Below are positions 34,457 to 43,823 of a stretch of 64,000 nucleotides of DNA, in pieces. Under the pieces are notes generated by a model. That model did no database searches, was not told where the DNA came from, and worked only from the letters and a program-made list of their open reading frames with translations. Position 1 is the stretch's first letter. Each line of letters begins with the position of its first letter. The DNA comes from Ramlibacter aurantiacus (GTDB lineage Bacteria; Pseudomonadota; Gammaproteobacteria; Burkholderiales; Burkholderiaceae_C): positions 274,801 through 338,800 of the forward strand of contig NZ_JAEQNA010000002.1 of the NCBI RefSeq assembly GCF_016722895.1, read 5' to 3'. The position numbers and the translations under genes are program-made.

Positions 34457-35659
34457 ATGCAACGACGCAGCGTCATCGCCCTCGCGGTCCTCGCCGCCGG
34501 TACCGCCTTCACCCCGCTCGCCCTCGCTCAGTCGGGCGAGGTGCGCATCGCCCACGTCTACAGCCGGACCGGCCCGCTCGAGGCCTACGGCAAGCAGACG
34601 CAGACCGGGCTGATGCTGGGGCTGGAGTTCGCCACCAACGGCACCATGGCCGTCAACGGCAAGAAGCTCACCGTGATCGAGAAGGACGACCAGGGCAAGC
34701 CCGACCTGGGCAAGTCGCTGCTGGCCACCGCCTACTCCGACGACAAGGCCGACCTCGCGATCGGGCCCACCTCCTCGGGCGTGGCCCTGGCCCTGCTGCC
34801 GGTGGCCGAGGAATACAAGAAGATCCTGCTGGTCGAGCCGGCCGTGGCCGACGCCATCACCGGCGACAAGTGGAACAAGTACATCTTCCGCACCGGCCGC
34901 AACAGCACGCAGGACGCGGTGTCCAACGCCGTGAGCCTGGACCAGCCCAACGTGCACATCGCCACCCTGGCCCAGGACTATGCCTTCGGCCGCGACGGCG
35001 TGAAGGCCTTCAAGGACGCGCTCGGCAAGGCCAAGATCGTGCACGAGGAGTACCTGCCGCCCACCACCACCGACTTCACCGCGGGCCTGCAGCGCATCAT
35101 CGACCGCCTGAAGGACCAGCCCGGCCGCAAGGTGATCTGGGTGGTCTGGGCCGGCAGCAACTCGCCCTTCGCCCGCCTGGGTGACCTGGACCTCAAAAAG
35201 CGCTTCAACATCGAGGTCTCCACCGGCGGCAACATCCTGCCGGCCATGGCCGCCTACAGCCAGTTCCCCGGCATGGAAGGCGCAAGCTACTACTACTACA
35301 AGTTCCCGAAGAACGCCGCCAACGACTGGCTGGTCAAGGAACACCAGCGCCGCTTCAACAGCCCGCCCGACTTCTTCACCGCGGGCGGCTTCTCCGCCGC
35401 CATGGCCGTCGTCGAGGCGCTGAAGAAGACCAACGGCGACGCCAATACCAACAAGCTCATCGCCGCGATGGAAGGCATGACCTTCGAGACGCCCAAGGGC
35501 CCCATGACCTTCCGCAAGGAAGACCACCAGGCCATGCAGTCCATGTACCACTTCCGCGTGGCGCCGGACATCAAGCCTGGCCAGCCCATCGAGCTGGAAC
35601 TGGTGCGGGAGCTCAAGCCCGCCGACATGAAAGTGCCGGTGCGCAACAAGGGGGCCTGA
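34457..35659 (+). CDS. ABC transporter substrate-binding protein (branched-chain amino acid/urea-amide type)
   Basis: 400 residues. A Tat/Sec-type signal peptide (RRSVIALAVLAAGTAFTPLALA) is followed by a Peripla_BP_6 type I fold: VRIAHVYSRTGPLEAYGKQT, QDYAFGRDGVKAF, TDFTAGLQRII. It should capture a small ligand in the periplasm for the permease pair downstream. The family covers branched-chain amino acids, short amides and aromatic acids, and the ligand cannot be read from sequence. Sigma-54 control and the hydrolase gene at the end of the operon suggest that a carbon or nitrogen source, rather than leucine itself, is the likely cargo. Confidence 0.92.
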   Translation: MQRRSVIALAVLAAGTAFTPLALAQSGEVRIAHVYSRTGPLEAYGKQTQTGLMLGLEFATNGTMAVNGKKLTVIEKDDQGKPDLGKSLLATAYSDDKADLAIGPTSSGVALALLPVAEEYKKILLVEPAVADAITGDKWNKYIFRTGRNSTQDAVSNAVSLDQPNVHIATLAQDYAFGRDGVKAFKDALGKAKIVHEEYLPPTTTDFTAGLQRIIDRLKDQPGRKVIWVVWAGSNSPFARLGDLDLKKRFNIEVSTGGNILPAMAAYSQFPGMEGASYYYYKFPKNAANDWLVKEHQRRFNSPPDFFTAGGFSAAMAVVEALKKTNGDANTNKLIAAMEGMTFETPKGPMTFRKEDHQAMQSMYHFRVAPDIKPGQPIELELVRELKPADMKVPVRNKGA

Positions 35660-35738
35660 AGTTCATTCAGGGGCCGGGGGGCTGGGGGCCAGGGCTAGGG
35701 AAACGGCCGGCCGCACCGCCCCAGGGCCCTGGACCCTT

Positions 35739-36515
35739 ATGCTTTCCACCCACGAATTGACCATCCGCTTCGGCGGGCACGTGGCGGTGAACGGCGTCAC
35801 CTGCTCGTTCGAGCCGGGCACGCTCACGGCCATCGTCGGTCCCAACGGGGCCGGCAAGACGACCTACTTCAACCTGATCTCGGGGCAACTGCGCGCGAGC
35901 GCGGGGCGGGTGCTGCTGAATGGGCGCGACCTGTCCGGACTGTCGGCTTCGCAGCGCACGCGCGCGGGGCTGGGGCGCGCCTTCCAGCTGACCAACCTGT
36001 TCCCGCGGCTGTCGGTGCTGGAGAACGTGCGCCTGGCCGTGCAGGCCACCCGCGAAGGACCTCACCGGCGGGGGCTGAGCCTGTGGTCGATCTGGAGCGA
36101 CCACCACGCCCTGACCGAACGGGCGCGCGAGATCCTGCGCGAGGTGGCCTTGCACGAGAAGCAGGACGAGCTGGTGTCCAACCTGCCGCACGGCGACCAG
36201 CGCAAGCTGGAGGTGGCGCTGCTGATCGCGCTGGAGCCGCAGGTGTTCATGTTCGACGAACCCACCGCCGGGATGAACGCCGCCGAGGCGCCGGTCATCC
36301 TGGACCTGATCCGCCGCCTCAAGGCCGATCGCAGCAAGACCATCCTGCTGGTGGAGCACAAGATGGACGTGGTACGCGAACTCGCCGACCGCATCATCGT
36401 GCTGCACAACGGCACGCTGGTGGCCGACGGCGCGCCGGCCGAGGTGATCGCGCTGCCGGTGGTGCAGGAGGCCTATCTGGGCACCGCCGCGGTGGCGCAG
36501 GAGGAGTCCGCATGA
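35739..36515 (+). CDS. ABC transporter ATP-binding protein, LivG type
   Basis: 258 residues. Walker A GPNGAGKT near residue 37, Q-loop region GLGRAFQLTNLFPRLSVLEN, signature LPHGDQRKLEVA and Walker B VFMFDEPTAGMN are present. The C-terminal extension (EVIALPVVQEAYLGTA) is typical of LivG. It powers the LivH/LivM-like permease. Its stop overlaps the next start (ATGA), so the two ATPases are coupled. Confidence 0.95.
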   Translation: MLSTHELTIRFGGHVAVNGVTCSFEPGTLTAIVGPNGAGKTTYFNLISGQLRASAGRVLLNGRDLSGLSASQRTRAGLGRAFQLTNLFPRLSVLENVRLAVQATREGPHRRGLSLWSIWSDHHALTERAREILREVALHEKQDELVSNLPHGDQRKLEVALLIALEPQVFMFDEPTAGMNAAEAPVILDLIRRLKADRSKTILLVEHKMDVVRELADRIIVLHNGTLVADGAPAEVIALPVVQEAYLGTAAVAQEESA

Positions 36516-37237
36516 CCACCGACCTGCTGACCCTCTCGGGTGTGCACACCCACATCGGCGCGTACCACATCCTGCACGGGGTGGACCTGCGGGTGCCGCG
36601 TGGGCAGCTCACGCTGCTGCTGGGGCGCAATGGCGCGGGCAAGACCACCACGCTGCGGACCATCATGGGCCTGTGGCGCGCATCGGCCGGCCGCATCACG
36701 CTGGCGGGGCGCGACATCGGCGCGCTCGACACGCCGCGCATCGCCGGGCTGGGGGTGGCCTACGTGCCGGAGAACATGGGCATCTTCGCGGACCTGAGCG
36801 TGAAGGAGAACATGCTGCTGGCCGCCCGTTCGGCGCAGCGCCTGGCGCAGATCGACGGCGACCGGCTGCAGTGGATCTTCAAGCTGTTCCCGGCGGTGGA
36901 GAAGTTCTGGAACCACCCCGCGGGCAAGCTCTCGGGCGGGCAGAAGCAGATGCTCGCCGTCGCCCGCGCCATCGTCGAGCCGCGTGACCTGCTGATCGTG
37001 GACGAGCCGAGCAAGGGGCTGGCGCCGGCCATCATCAACAACATGATCGAGGCCTTCGGCCAGCTCAAGGCGAGCGGGGTGACCATCCTGCTGGTCGAAC
37101 AGAACTTCAACTTCGCCCGCCGCCTGGGCGACACCGTGGCCGTGATGGACAACGGGCGCGTGGTGCATGCCGGTGCCATGAAGGACCTGGCCGAGGACGA
37201 GCAATTGCAGCGGTCGCTGCTGGGACTGGCGCTATGA
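36512..37237 (+). CDS. ABC transporter ATP-binding protein, LivF type
   Basis: 241 residues from the ATG at 36512. Walker A GRNGAGKT, LSVKENMLLAAR, signature LSGGQKQMLAVARA and Walker B LLIVDEPSKGLAP are intact. It is the second ATPase of the transporter. The frame is open upstream into the LivG gene, but that part is a shadow. It overlaps both neighbours by four bases (ATGA on each side). Confidence 0.95.
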   Translation: MTTDLLTLSGVHTHIGAYHILHGVDLRVPRGQLTLLLGRNGAGKTTTLRTIMGLWRASAGRITLAGRDIGALDTPRIAGLGVAYVPENMGIFADLSVKENMLLAARSAQRLAQIDGDRLQWIFKLFPAVEKFWNHPAGKLSGGQKQMLAVARAIVEPRDLLIVDEPSKGLAPAIINNMIEAFGQLKASGVTILLVEQNFNFARRLGDTVAVMDNGRVVHAGAMKDLAEDEQLQRSLLGLAL

Positions 37238-38214
37238 AATCCCTCGATGTCGACTGGAAGCCGCTGGCCCTGGTGCCGGTCCTTTCGCTGGTGGTGCTGC
37301 CCTTCATCGGGTCGGGCTCGACCTGGCTCACGCTCACGGTGGCGGGCCTGGCCATGGGCATGATCATCTTCATCATCGCCTCGGGCCTGACCCTGGTGTT
37401 CGGCCTGATGGACGTGCTGAACTTCGGCCACGGCGTGTTCATCGCCCTGGGCGCCTTCGTCGCCACCACCGTGCTGGGCGCGATGGGCGACTACACGGCG
37501 TCGGGCAGCCTGTGGGTCAACCTGGTGGCGGTGTTCCCGGCCATGCTGGCAGCCATGGCCGTGGCCGGCGCGCTGGGCCTGGTGTTCGAGCGCTTCATCG
37601 TGCGGCCGGTGTACGGCAACCACCTCAAGCAGATCCTCATCACCATGGGCGGCCTGATCATCGGCGAGGAACTGATCAAGGTCATCTGGGGCCCGCTGCA
37701 GATCCCGCTGCCGCTGCCCGAGGGCATGCGCGGCAGCATCCTGCTGGGGGACGCCGCGGTCGAGAAGTACCGTGTGATCGCGGTGGTGGTGGGGCTGGTG
37801 GTGTTCGGCTCGCTGCTGTGGACGCTCACGCGCACCAAGATCGGCCTGTTGATCCGGGCGGGCGTGCAGGACCGCGAGATGGTGGAGTCGCTGGGCTATC
37901 GCATCCGCAACCTGTTCATCGGCGTGTTCGTGGTCGGCAGCGCGCTCGCCGGCCTGGGCGGCGTGATGTGGGGCCTGTACCAGCAGAACGTGGTGCCGCA
38001 GATGGGCGCGCAGGTCAACGTGCTGATCTTCATCGTGCTGATCATCGGCGGCCTGGGGTCCACCACCGGGGCCCTGGTGGGCGCGCTGCTGGTGGGGCTG
38101 GTGGCCAACTACACCGGCTTCCTGGTGCCCAAGGCGGCGCTCTTCTCCAACATCGCGCTGATGATGGCCATCCTGCTGTGGCGGCCCCAGGGCGTCTACG
38201 CCTTGAGCCGCTGA
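37234..38214 (+). CDS. ABC transporter permease, LivH type
   Basis: 326 residues with about eight hydrophobic segments. Typical LivH signatures are LMDVLNFGHGVFIALGAFVA and LGGVMWGLYQQNVVPQMGAQ, and the coupling-helix region LGYRIRNLFIGVFVVGSALA. It forms the inner-membrane channel together with the LivM-type permease downstream. The start overlaps the LivF gene stop. Confidence 0.94.
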   Translation: MKSLDVDWKPLALVPVLSLVVLPFIGSGSTWLTLTVAGLAMGMIIFIIASGLTLVFGLMDVLNFGHGVFIALGAFVATTVLGAMGDYTASGSLWVNLVAVFPAMLAAMAVAGALGLVFERFIVRPVYGNHLKQILITMGGLIIGEELIKVIWGPLQIPLPLPEGMRGSILLGDAAVEKYRVIAVVVGLVVFGSLLWTLTRTKIGLLIRAGVQDREMVESLGYRIRNLFIGVFVVGSALAGLGGVMWGLYQQNVVPQMGAQVNVLIFIVLIIGGLGSTTGALVGALLVGLVANYTGFLVPKAALFSNIALMMAILLWRPQGVYALSR

Positions 38215-38225
38215 AAGGCAGGAAC

Positions 38226-39350
38226 ATGTTCATCCGCCTGCTCTCCAACGACCTGCCGCGCAACCGCCTGCTGGCGGTGGTGCTGGCCGCGATCGTGCTC
38301 GCGCTGGCCTTCACGCCTTTCATCTTCCCGGGAGTGAAGGCGCTCAACGTGGCGGCCAAGGTGCTGGTGTTCATCGTGCTCGTCGCCAGCTTCGACCTGC
38401 TCCTGGGCTACACCGGCATCGTGAGCTTCGCCCACACCATGTTCTTCGGCATCGGCGCCTACGGCGTGGCCATCGCCTCGACGCGCATGGGCGCGGGCTG
38501 GGGTTCCCTGGCGGTGGGCATGGCCTGCGCGCTGGCGCTGTCCTTCGTGCTGGCCCTGGCCATCGGGCTGTTCTCGCTGCGGGTGAGGGCGATCTTCTTC
38601 TCGATGATCACGCTGGCATTCGCCGCGGCCTTCCAGACGCTGGCGTCGCAGCTGTCGGAGTTCACCGGCGGCGAGGACGGCCTGAGCTTCAAGGTCCCGG
38701 CCTGGTTGTCGCCCAGCTTCGAGCCGTTCGAGGCGCCCTTCCTCGGAGTGACGATCGACGGCCGCCTGATCTGCTATTGGCTGCTATTCGTCGCGGCTGC
38801 GGTGCTGTTCCTGTTGATGCTGCGCATCGTCAACTCGCCTTTCGGCCGCGTGCTGCAGGCCATCCGCGAGAACGAGTTCCGGGCCGAGGCCATCGGCTAC
38901 CGCGTGGTGGTCTACCGCACCGTCTCCAGCATCCTGTCGGCCCTGTTCGCCACCCTGGCCGGCGCGCTGCTGGCGCTCTGGCTGCGCTACAACGGCCCGG
39001 ACACCTCGCTGTCCTTCGAGATCATGCTGGACGTGCTGCTGATCGTCGTGATCGGCGGCATGGGCACGCTGTACGGCGCGGTGATCGGATCGGCCCTGTT
39101 CCTGGTGGCGCAAAGCTACCTGCAAGACCTGTTGCGGCTGGCCAGCGAATCCGTGTCCGGACTGCCGGCGCTGGCCGCGCTGCTCTCGCCCGACCGGTGG
39201 CTGCTCTGGCTGGGCCTGCTGTTCGTGCTGTCGGTCTACTACTTCCCCACCGGCGTGGTCGGGCGGCTGCGGGCGCTGAGCGCGCGTCGTGCGGTCTTGC
39301 CTTCGAAGGACCACAACGGCGCCCCCGCGGTGCAGGCGAGCACCCGATGA
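38226..39350 (+). CDS. ABC transporter permease, LivM type
   Basis: 374 residues from the ATG at 38226, preceded by aaaggcagg. The LivM segments SFDLLLGYTGIVSFAHTMFF, GRVLQAIRENEFRAEAIGYR and GGMGTLYGAVIGSALFLVAQ are clear. It has eight to nine transmembrane helices and a C-terminal tail (LPSKDHNGAPAVQAS) that is likely cytoplasmic. The longer frame upstream is antisense-like shadow within LivH. Its stop overlaps the hydrolase start (ATGA). Confidence 0.94.
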   Translation: MFIRLLSNDLPRNRLLAVVLAAIVLALAFTPFIFPGVKALNVAAKVLVFIVLVASFDLLLGYTGIVSFAHTMFFGIGAYGVAIASTRMGAGWGSLAVGMACALALSFVLALAIGLFSLRVRAIFFSMITLAFAAAFQTLASQLSEFTGGEDGLSFKVPAWLSPSFEPFEAPFLGVTIDGRLICYWLLFVAAAVLFLLMLRIVNSPFGRVLQAIRENEFRAEAIGYRVVVYRTVSSILSALFATLAGALLALWLRYNGPDTSLSFEIMLDVLLIVVIGGMGTLYGAVIGSALFLVAQSYLQDLLRLASESVSGLPALAALLSPDRWLLWLGLLFVLSVYYFPTGVVGRLRALSARRAVLPSKDHNGAPAVQASTR

Positions 39351-40219
39351 CTCCCAAGTCGCGCTACCTCACCTGTGCCGGGCGGCAACTGCACGTCATG
39401 GACTGGGGCCAGCCCGGCCAGGTGGAGACCGTCATCGCCTGGCACGGCCTGGCCCGCACCGGGCGCGACATGGACGAGCTCGCCGCGCACCTGGCGCCGC
39501 GCTTGCGCGTGATCTGCCCCGACACCATCGGCCGGGGCCTGTCGCAATGGAGCCCCGATCCGTCCGCCGAATACCAGCTGTCGTTCTACGCGCGGCTGGC
39601 CGAGGACCTGATGGACCAGCTGGACATCCGGCGCGCCCACTGGGTGGGCACCTCGATGGGCGGGGCCGTCGGCACGGTCTGTGCGGCGGGGTTGAGCCGG
39701 CCCGGCATGCAGGAGCGCATCCTCAGCCTGGTGCTGAACGACAACGCACCGCACCTGGCCGCGCCGGCGATCGAGCGCATCCGCACCTATGCCGGCAGCC
39801 CGCCGGCGTTCGACACCGTGACGGAACTCGAAGCGTTCTTCCGGCAGGTCTACAAGCCGTATGGCTGGCTGAGCGACGCGCAATGGCGGCGCCTCACGGA
39901 GACGTCCGTGCGGCGCCTGCCCGATGGCCGGGTCACGCCGCACTACGACCCGGCCATGGCCCGCCAGTTCGTCGACCATCCCGACGACTACGAGCTGTGG
40001 GACCACTACGATCGCCTGCGCATTCCGGTGCTGTGCCTGCGCGGCGCCGAATCCGACCTGGTGCTGCCCGAGACCACCGCCGAGATGCAGCGACGCGGCC
40101 CCGGGGCGCTGGGGCTGCTGCGGGTGGTCGAAGTGCCGGGGTGCGGCCATGCGCCAGCCCTCAACGTACCCGGCCAGCTGGACCTCGTGGCCGGCTTCAT
40201 CGACGCCGCCCGCGCCTGA
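39347..40219 (+). CDS. Alpha/beta hydrolase
   Basis: 290 residues from the ATG at 39347. The nucleophile elbow is GTSMGG (Ser in the GxSxG motif), with acid AESDLV and base GCGHAP completing the triad. The oxyanion loop is AWHGLARTGRD. No signal peptide is seen, so it is cytoplasmic. Being translationally coupled to the permease gene, it probably acts on the imported compound, for example an ester or C-C bond hydrolase; the substrate is not known. Confidence 0.88.
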   Translation: MTPKSRYLTCAGRQLHVMDWGQPGQVETVIAWHGLARTGRDMDELAAHLAPRLRVICPDTIGRGLSQWSPDPSAEYQLSFYARLAEDLMDQLDIRRAHWVGTSMGGAVGTVCAAGLSRPGMQERILSLVLNDNAPHLAAPAIERIRTYAGSPPAFDTVTELEAFFRQVYKPYGWLSDAQWRRLTETSVRRLPDGRVTPHYDPAMARQFVDHPDDYELWDHYDRLRIPVLCLRGAESDLVLPETTAEMQRRGPGALGLLRVVEVPGCGHAPALNVPGQLDLVAGFIDAARA

Positions 40220-40328
40220 GCCTGGCCGCCTGCCGCGCCTCCGGCTGCGGCGGTTCCGTCCTACAGGCACGCTCAGCCGTTGCTCGTAGACTGCCCCGCT
40301 TCAAAAAGCCAAAAAATCCGGAGCCCTG

Positions 40329-41198
40329 ATGAACACCAACCCTCGTGACGTCCTGCTGGACCTGCTGACCCGGCAGGAGGACGGGATCCTCAATGAGTGG
40401 GTCGAAGAGACCCTCGCGGGCAGCGGCAACCCCGGCGACGCCGCACGCCGGACCCTGCGTTCCGAGGCCGCCGAAGTGCTGCGAGGCATCCGCGAGGCGC
40501 TCCAGTCGGGGGCGGACCTGGCGCAGCTGGACGACTCGGCTTGGGGCCGCGCCCGCGAGGTGCTGCAGTCGCTGTCCCGTTCGCGGGCAGCCCAGGGGCA
40601 GAGCGCGGCCGACACCAGCGTCTTCGTGCTGGCCTTCAAGAAACCCCTGTTCAAGGCGCTGCAGCAGGCCATGGGCAACGATGCCTCGGCCCTGGTGGCG
40701 CTGGTCTGGAGCGTGTCCATGCTGGTGGATCGATTGGCCCAGTGGACCGTGTCCGCCTACCAGCAAAGCCGCGAGGAGATCATCCGCCGCCAGCAGCAGG
40801 ACCTGCTGGAGCTGTCCACGCCGGTCATCAAGCTCTGGGAAGGCGTGCTGGCCGTCCCCATGATCGGCACGCTGGACAGCAGCCGCACGCAGATCGTCAT
40901 GGAGACGCTGCTGCAGCGCATCGTCGACACCGGCTCCACGCTGGCCATCATCGACATCACGGGCGTGCCCACCGTGGACACGCTGGTGGCGCAGCACCTG
41001 CTCAAGACCGTCAGCGCCATCCGGCTGATGGGGGCCGAATGCATCATCAGCGGCATCCGCCCGCAGATCGCACAAACCATCGTGCACCTGGGCATCGACC
41101 TGGAGGGCATCGCTTCCAAGGCCAGCCTGGCCGACGCGCTGGCGCTGGCGCTGCGCCAGCGGGGTTACGTCATCCAGCGGACCGGCGAGGCTCGCTGA
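40329..41198 (+). CDS. rsbR: RsbR-like stressosome protein
   Basis: 289 residues. The N-terminal ~150 residues form a helical sensor domain of the RsbRD type rather than a globin. A STAS domain follows (PVIKLWEGVLAVPMIGTLDS to the C-terminus), with the phosphoacceptor segment DITGVPTVDTLVAQHLLKT carrying conserved threonines. In Bacillus, RsbR and RsbS form the 1.8-MDa stressosome that holds the RsbT kinase until stress. Here it is the first gene of an rsbR-rsbS-rsbT-rsbX-like run in a beta-proteobacterium, without a sigma-B gene nearby. Confidence 0.9.
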   Translation: MNTNPRDVLLDLLTRQEDGILNEWVEETLAGSGNPGDAARRTLRSEAAEVLRGIREALQSGADLAQLDDSAWGRAREVLQSLSRSRAAQGQSAADTSVFVLAFKKPLFKALQQAMGNDASALVALVWSVSMLVDRLAQWTVSAYQQSREEIIRRQQQDLLELSTPVIKLWEGVLAVPMIGTLDSSRTQIVMETLLQRIVDTGSTLAIIDITGVPTVDTLVAQHLLKTVSAIRLMGAECIISGIRPQIAQTIVHLGIDLEGIASKASLADALALALRQRGYVIQRTGEAR

Positions 41199-41201
41199 GC
41201 A

Positions 41202-41576
41202 ATGGTTCGCATCCCCATCCTGCGCATGGGCGACTGCCTGCTGGTGACCATCCAGGTCGACATGCAGGACCAGACCGCGATGGCGCTGCAGGAAGACCTG
41301 TCGGACCGCATCGCCGCCACCGGTGCGCGCGGCGTGCTGATCGACATTTCCGCCCTGGAGATCGTCGATTCCTTCGTCGGCCGCATGCTGGCCAGCATCT
41401 CGGGCATCGCCCGCATCCTCGACGCCACCACCGTGGTGGTGGGCATGCAGCCGGCGGTGGCCATCACCCTGGTGGAACTCGGCCTGTCGCTGGAAGGCGT
41501 GCGCACCGCGCTCAACGTGGAGCTGGGCATGGAACTGCTGCGCCGGGCCCGGCTGGAGGGCTCGCTTGGCCGATGA
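41202..41576 (+). CDS. rsbS: RsbS-like STAS-domain protein
   Basis: 124 residues, a single STAS domain. IPILRMGDCLLVTIQVDMQD and LIDISALEIVDSFVGRMLAS are typical; Ser57 corresponds in position to the RsbT-phosphorylated Ser59 of Bacillus RsbS. It should be the core scaffold that binds RsbT. It starts three bases after the rsbR stop and overlaps rsbT by 11 bases. Confidence 0.93.
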   Translation: MVRIPILRMGDCLLVTIQVDMQDQTAMALQEDLSDRIAATGARGVLIDISALEIVDSFVGRMLASISGIARILDATTVVVGMQPAVAITLVELGLSLEGVRTALNVELGMELLRRARLEGSLGR

Positions 41577-41973
41577 ACAATCAAGCGGCCAACTGCCGCT
41601 GCGGGCCGAAGAGGACATCGTCGCCAGTCGCCAGAAGGTGCGGGCGCTCAGCCAACAGCTGAAGTTCTCCCTGGTCGACCAGACCAAGATGGTGACGGCG
41701 GCCAGCGAGTTGTCGCGCAACACGCTGATCCACGGCGGCGGCGGGCACATGCGCTGGGAGCTGCTGGACGACGGATTGCGGCGCGGACTGCGCCTTCATT
41801 TCGAGGACAGCGGCCCCGGCATACCGGACCTGAACCTCGCCCTCACCGACGGCTGGACCTCCGGCGGCGGCATGGGCCTGGGGCTGCCCGGCAGCAAGCG
41901 CCTGGTGCACGAGTTCGAAGTCCGATCCGCGCCCGGCCAGGGCACCCAGGTGAGTATCACGCGGTGGAAGTGA
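41566..41973 (+). CDS. rsbT: RsbT-like serine/threonine kinase
   Basis: 135 residues from a TTG at 41566 inside the rsbS end. The GHKL fold shows the N-box ELSRNTLIHGGGG, G1 EDSGPGIPD and G2 TSGGGMGLGLPGSKRL. It should phosphorylate RsbR/RsbS STAS residues and, once released, act on a downstream target. In Gram-negative modules that target is often a neighbouring two-component or cyclic-di-GMP system. It overlaps the next gene by ten bases. Confidence 0.92.
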   Translation: MADEQSSGQLPLRAEEDIVASRQKVRALSQQLKFSLVDQTKMVTAASELSRNTLIHGGGGHMRWELLDDGLRRGLRLHFEDSGPGIPDLNLALTDGWTSGGGMGLGLPGSKRLVHEFEVRSAPGQGTQVSITRWK

Positions 41974-42971
41974 TCCACGGCACGGTGCATGCCGCCTTCC
42001 CGATCGCCGACCCGAGCCGGGTCGGCGAGGCGCGGCGCCATGCCGTGCAGCTGGCGCACGAGGCCGGCATGGGCGAGGTCGACGCCGGACGGGTGGCGCT
42101 GGTGGTGACCGAACTGGCCACCAACCTGCTGCGCCACGCGAAGCAGGGCCTGCTGCTGCTGGCCCGCACCTCGTCGGCGGACGTCGAGGTCATCGCCCTG
42201 GACAAGGGGCCCGGCATGCCCGACGTGGCTCGCAGCCTGCGTGACGGCTTTTCCACCGGCGGCACGCCCGGCACCGGGTTGGGCGCGGTGGCTCGCCTGG
42301 CCGACGACTTCGACATCCACAGCACGGTGCCCGAGGGCACGGCCGTGCTGGCGCGGGTCAGGTCGGCAACTTCCCCGGCCCCCGTGCGGAGCCTGCGCGT
42401 GGGTGCGGTGTCGGTCTGCGCGCCCGGCGAGGTGGTCTGCGGCGACGCCTGGTGCTTCGGCCTGGACGGCGCGCGCGGCAGCCTGCTGGTGGCCGACGGC
42501 CTGGGGCACGGGCCGCAGGCGGCCGAGGCGGCGCAGGCCGCGGTGCAGGCGTTCATGGCCGATCCCTTCGCCGATTGCCGTGCATTCGTGCAGCAGGCCC
42601 ACCACCGCCTGAGGAGTACGCGCGGTGCGGCGATCGCCGTGTACCGGCTCGACGGGGACGACGCCTCGGTCCAGCATGCCGGCGCAGGCAACGTGCTGGC
42701 CCGGCTGGTTTCAGGTGTGACCGATCGAACCCTGGTCACCCAGCACGGGACTGCCGGCCTCACCATCCGATCGGTCGACGTGGCGCAGACGCCCTGGCCC
42801 GAACACGCGCTGCTTGTGGCGCATTCCGACGGCATCGAAAGTCGCTGGCGACCCGATGCCCTGGCCCCGCTGCTGCGGCGCGATCCCACCCTGGCGGCGG
42901 CCGTGCTGCTGCGGGACCACAGCCGCGGGCGGGACGACGCAACCGTTGCCGTCATACGGCGCAAGGATTGA
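41964..42971 (+). CDS. RsbX-like PP2C phosphatase with an N-terminal GHKL domain
   Basis: 335 residues from a GTG at 41964. The N-terminal half is an anti-sigma-like ATPase domain (VVTELATNLLRHAKQG, LDKGPGMPD, GGTPGTGLGAVARLADD). The C-terminal half is a SpoIIE/RsbX-type phosphatase (VCGDAWCFGLDGARG, LLVADGLGHGPQAAEAAQ, AHSDGIESRW, GRDDATVAVI). RsbX resets the stressosome by dephosphorylating RsbR and RsbS. The fused kinase-like domain is common in Gram-negative rsb modules and gives two opposing activities in one protein. Confidence 0.9.
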   Translation: MEVIHGTVHAAFPIADPSRVGEARRHAVQLAHEAGMGEVDAGRVALVVTELATNLLRHAKQGLLLLARTSSADVEVIALDKGPGMPDVARSLRDGFSTGGTPGTGLGAVARLADDFDIHSTVPEGTAVLARVRSATSPAPVRSLRVGAVSVCAPGEVVCGDAWCFGLDGARGSLLVADGLGHGPQAAEAAQAAVQAFMADPFADCRAFVQQAHHRLRSTRGAAIAVYRLDGDDASVQHAGAGNVLARLVSGVTDRTLVTQHGTAGLTIRSVDVAQTPWPEHALLVAHSDGIESRWRPDALAPLLRRDPTLAAAVLLRDHSRGRDDATVAVIRRKD

Positions 42972-42977
42972 TGCAGC

Positions 42978-43823
42978 ATGGAGGCATCGCGCGAAACCGA
43001 ACTGCAGCGTGAGCTGGAAGCGCTCCGGGCCGAACTCGAGGAGACCAACCGTGGCGTCGTCGCGCTCTATGCCGAGCTCGACGAGCAAGCCGAGCAGTTG
43101 CGCCGCGCCACCGACCTCAAGAGCCGCTTCCTGGCCTACATGAGCCACGAATTCCGCACGCCCATCGGCTCGATCCGCAGCATCGCGCGCCTGTTGGCGG
43201 ACGAGGTGGACGGCCCGCTGTCGACCGAGCAGCGTCGCCAGGTCGAGTTCATCCAGCAGACCGCCTCGGAGTTCTCGGACATGGTGGACGACCTGCTGGA
43301 CCTGGCCAAGGTCGAAGCCGGCCGGGTGGAGATCTCTCCGGCCTGGTTCGAGATGGTCGACCTGTTCTCGGCCCTGCGCGGCATGTTCCGCCCGGTGCTC
43401 ACCAACCCGGCGGTGCACCTCGTCTTCGAGGAGCCGGCCGACGTGCCCAAGCTCTACACCGACGACCGCAAGCTCTCGCAGATCCTGCGCAACTTCATCT
43501 CCAACGCCCTGAAGTTCACCCCCAGCGGCGAAGTGCGGGTCACGGCACGGCGCGACGGCGCGGGGCATGTCCGCTTCGCCGTGGTCGATACCGGCATCGG
43601 CATCGCCCCGGACATGCAGGCCGGGCTGTTCCAGGATTTTTCGCAGGTGGATTCGCCCTTGCAAAAGCGCCTGCGCGGCACCGGCCTGGGACTGTCGCTG
43701 AGCAAGCGGTTGGCGGAGTTGCTCGGCGGCAGCGTCGACCTGGAGAGCGCCCCAGGACAAGGCTCGACCTTCTCGGTGACCATCCCGCTGCGGCTGGGAG
43801 AGGAGGGCCATGAGCGACAGTGA
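42978..43823 (+). CDS. Soluble sensor histidine kinase
   Basis: 281 residues with no transmembrane segment. An N-terminal coiled coil (ETELQRELEALRAELEETNR) is followed by HisKA with the phosphorylated His in SHEFRTPIGS. The ATPase domain has N-box ILRNFISNALKF, G1 DTGIGI and G2 GTGLGLSLSKRL. It lies seven bases after the phosphatase gene and overlaps the next kinase by 14 bases, so it is probably the output of the stressosome. The input most likely comes through RsbT or the coiled coil. Confidence 0.93.
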   Translation: MEASRETELQRELEALRAELEETNRGVVALYAELDEQAEQLRRATDLKSRFLAYMSHEFRTPIGSIRSIARLLADEVDGPLSTEQRRQVEFIQQTASEFSDMVDDLLDLAKVEAGRVEISPAWFEMVDLFSALRGMFRPVLTNPAVHLVFEEPADVPKLYTDDRKLSQILRNFISNALKFTPSGEVRVTARRDGAGHVRFAVVDTGIGIAPDMQAGLFQDFSQVDSPLQKRLRGTGLGLSLSKRLAELLGGSVDLESAPGQGSTFSVTIPLRLGEEGHERQ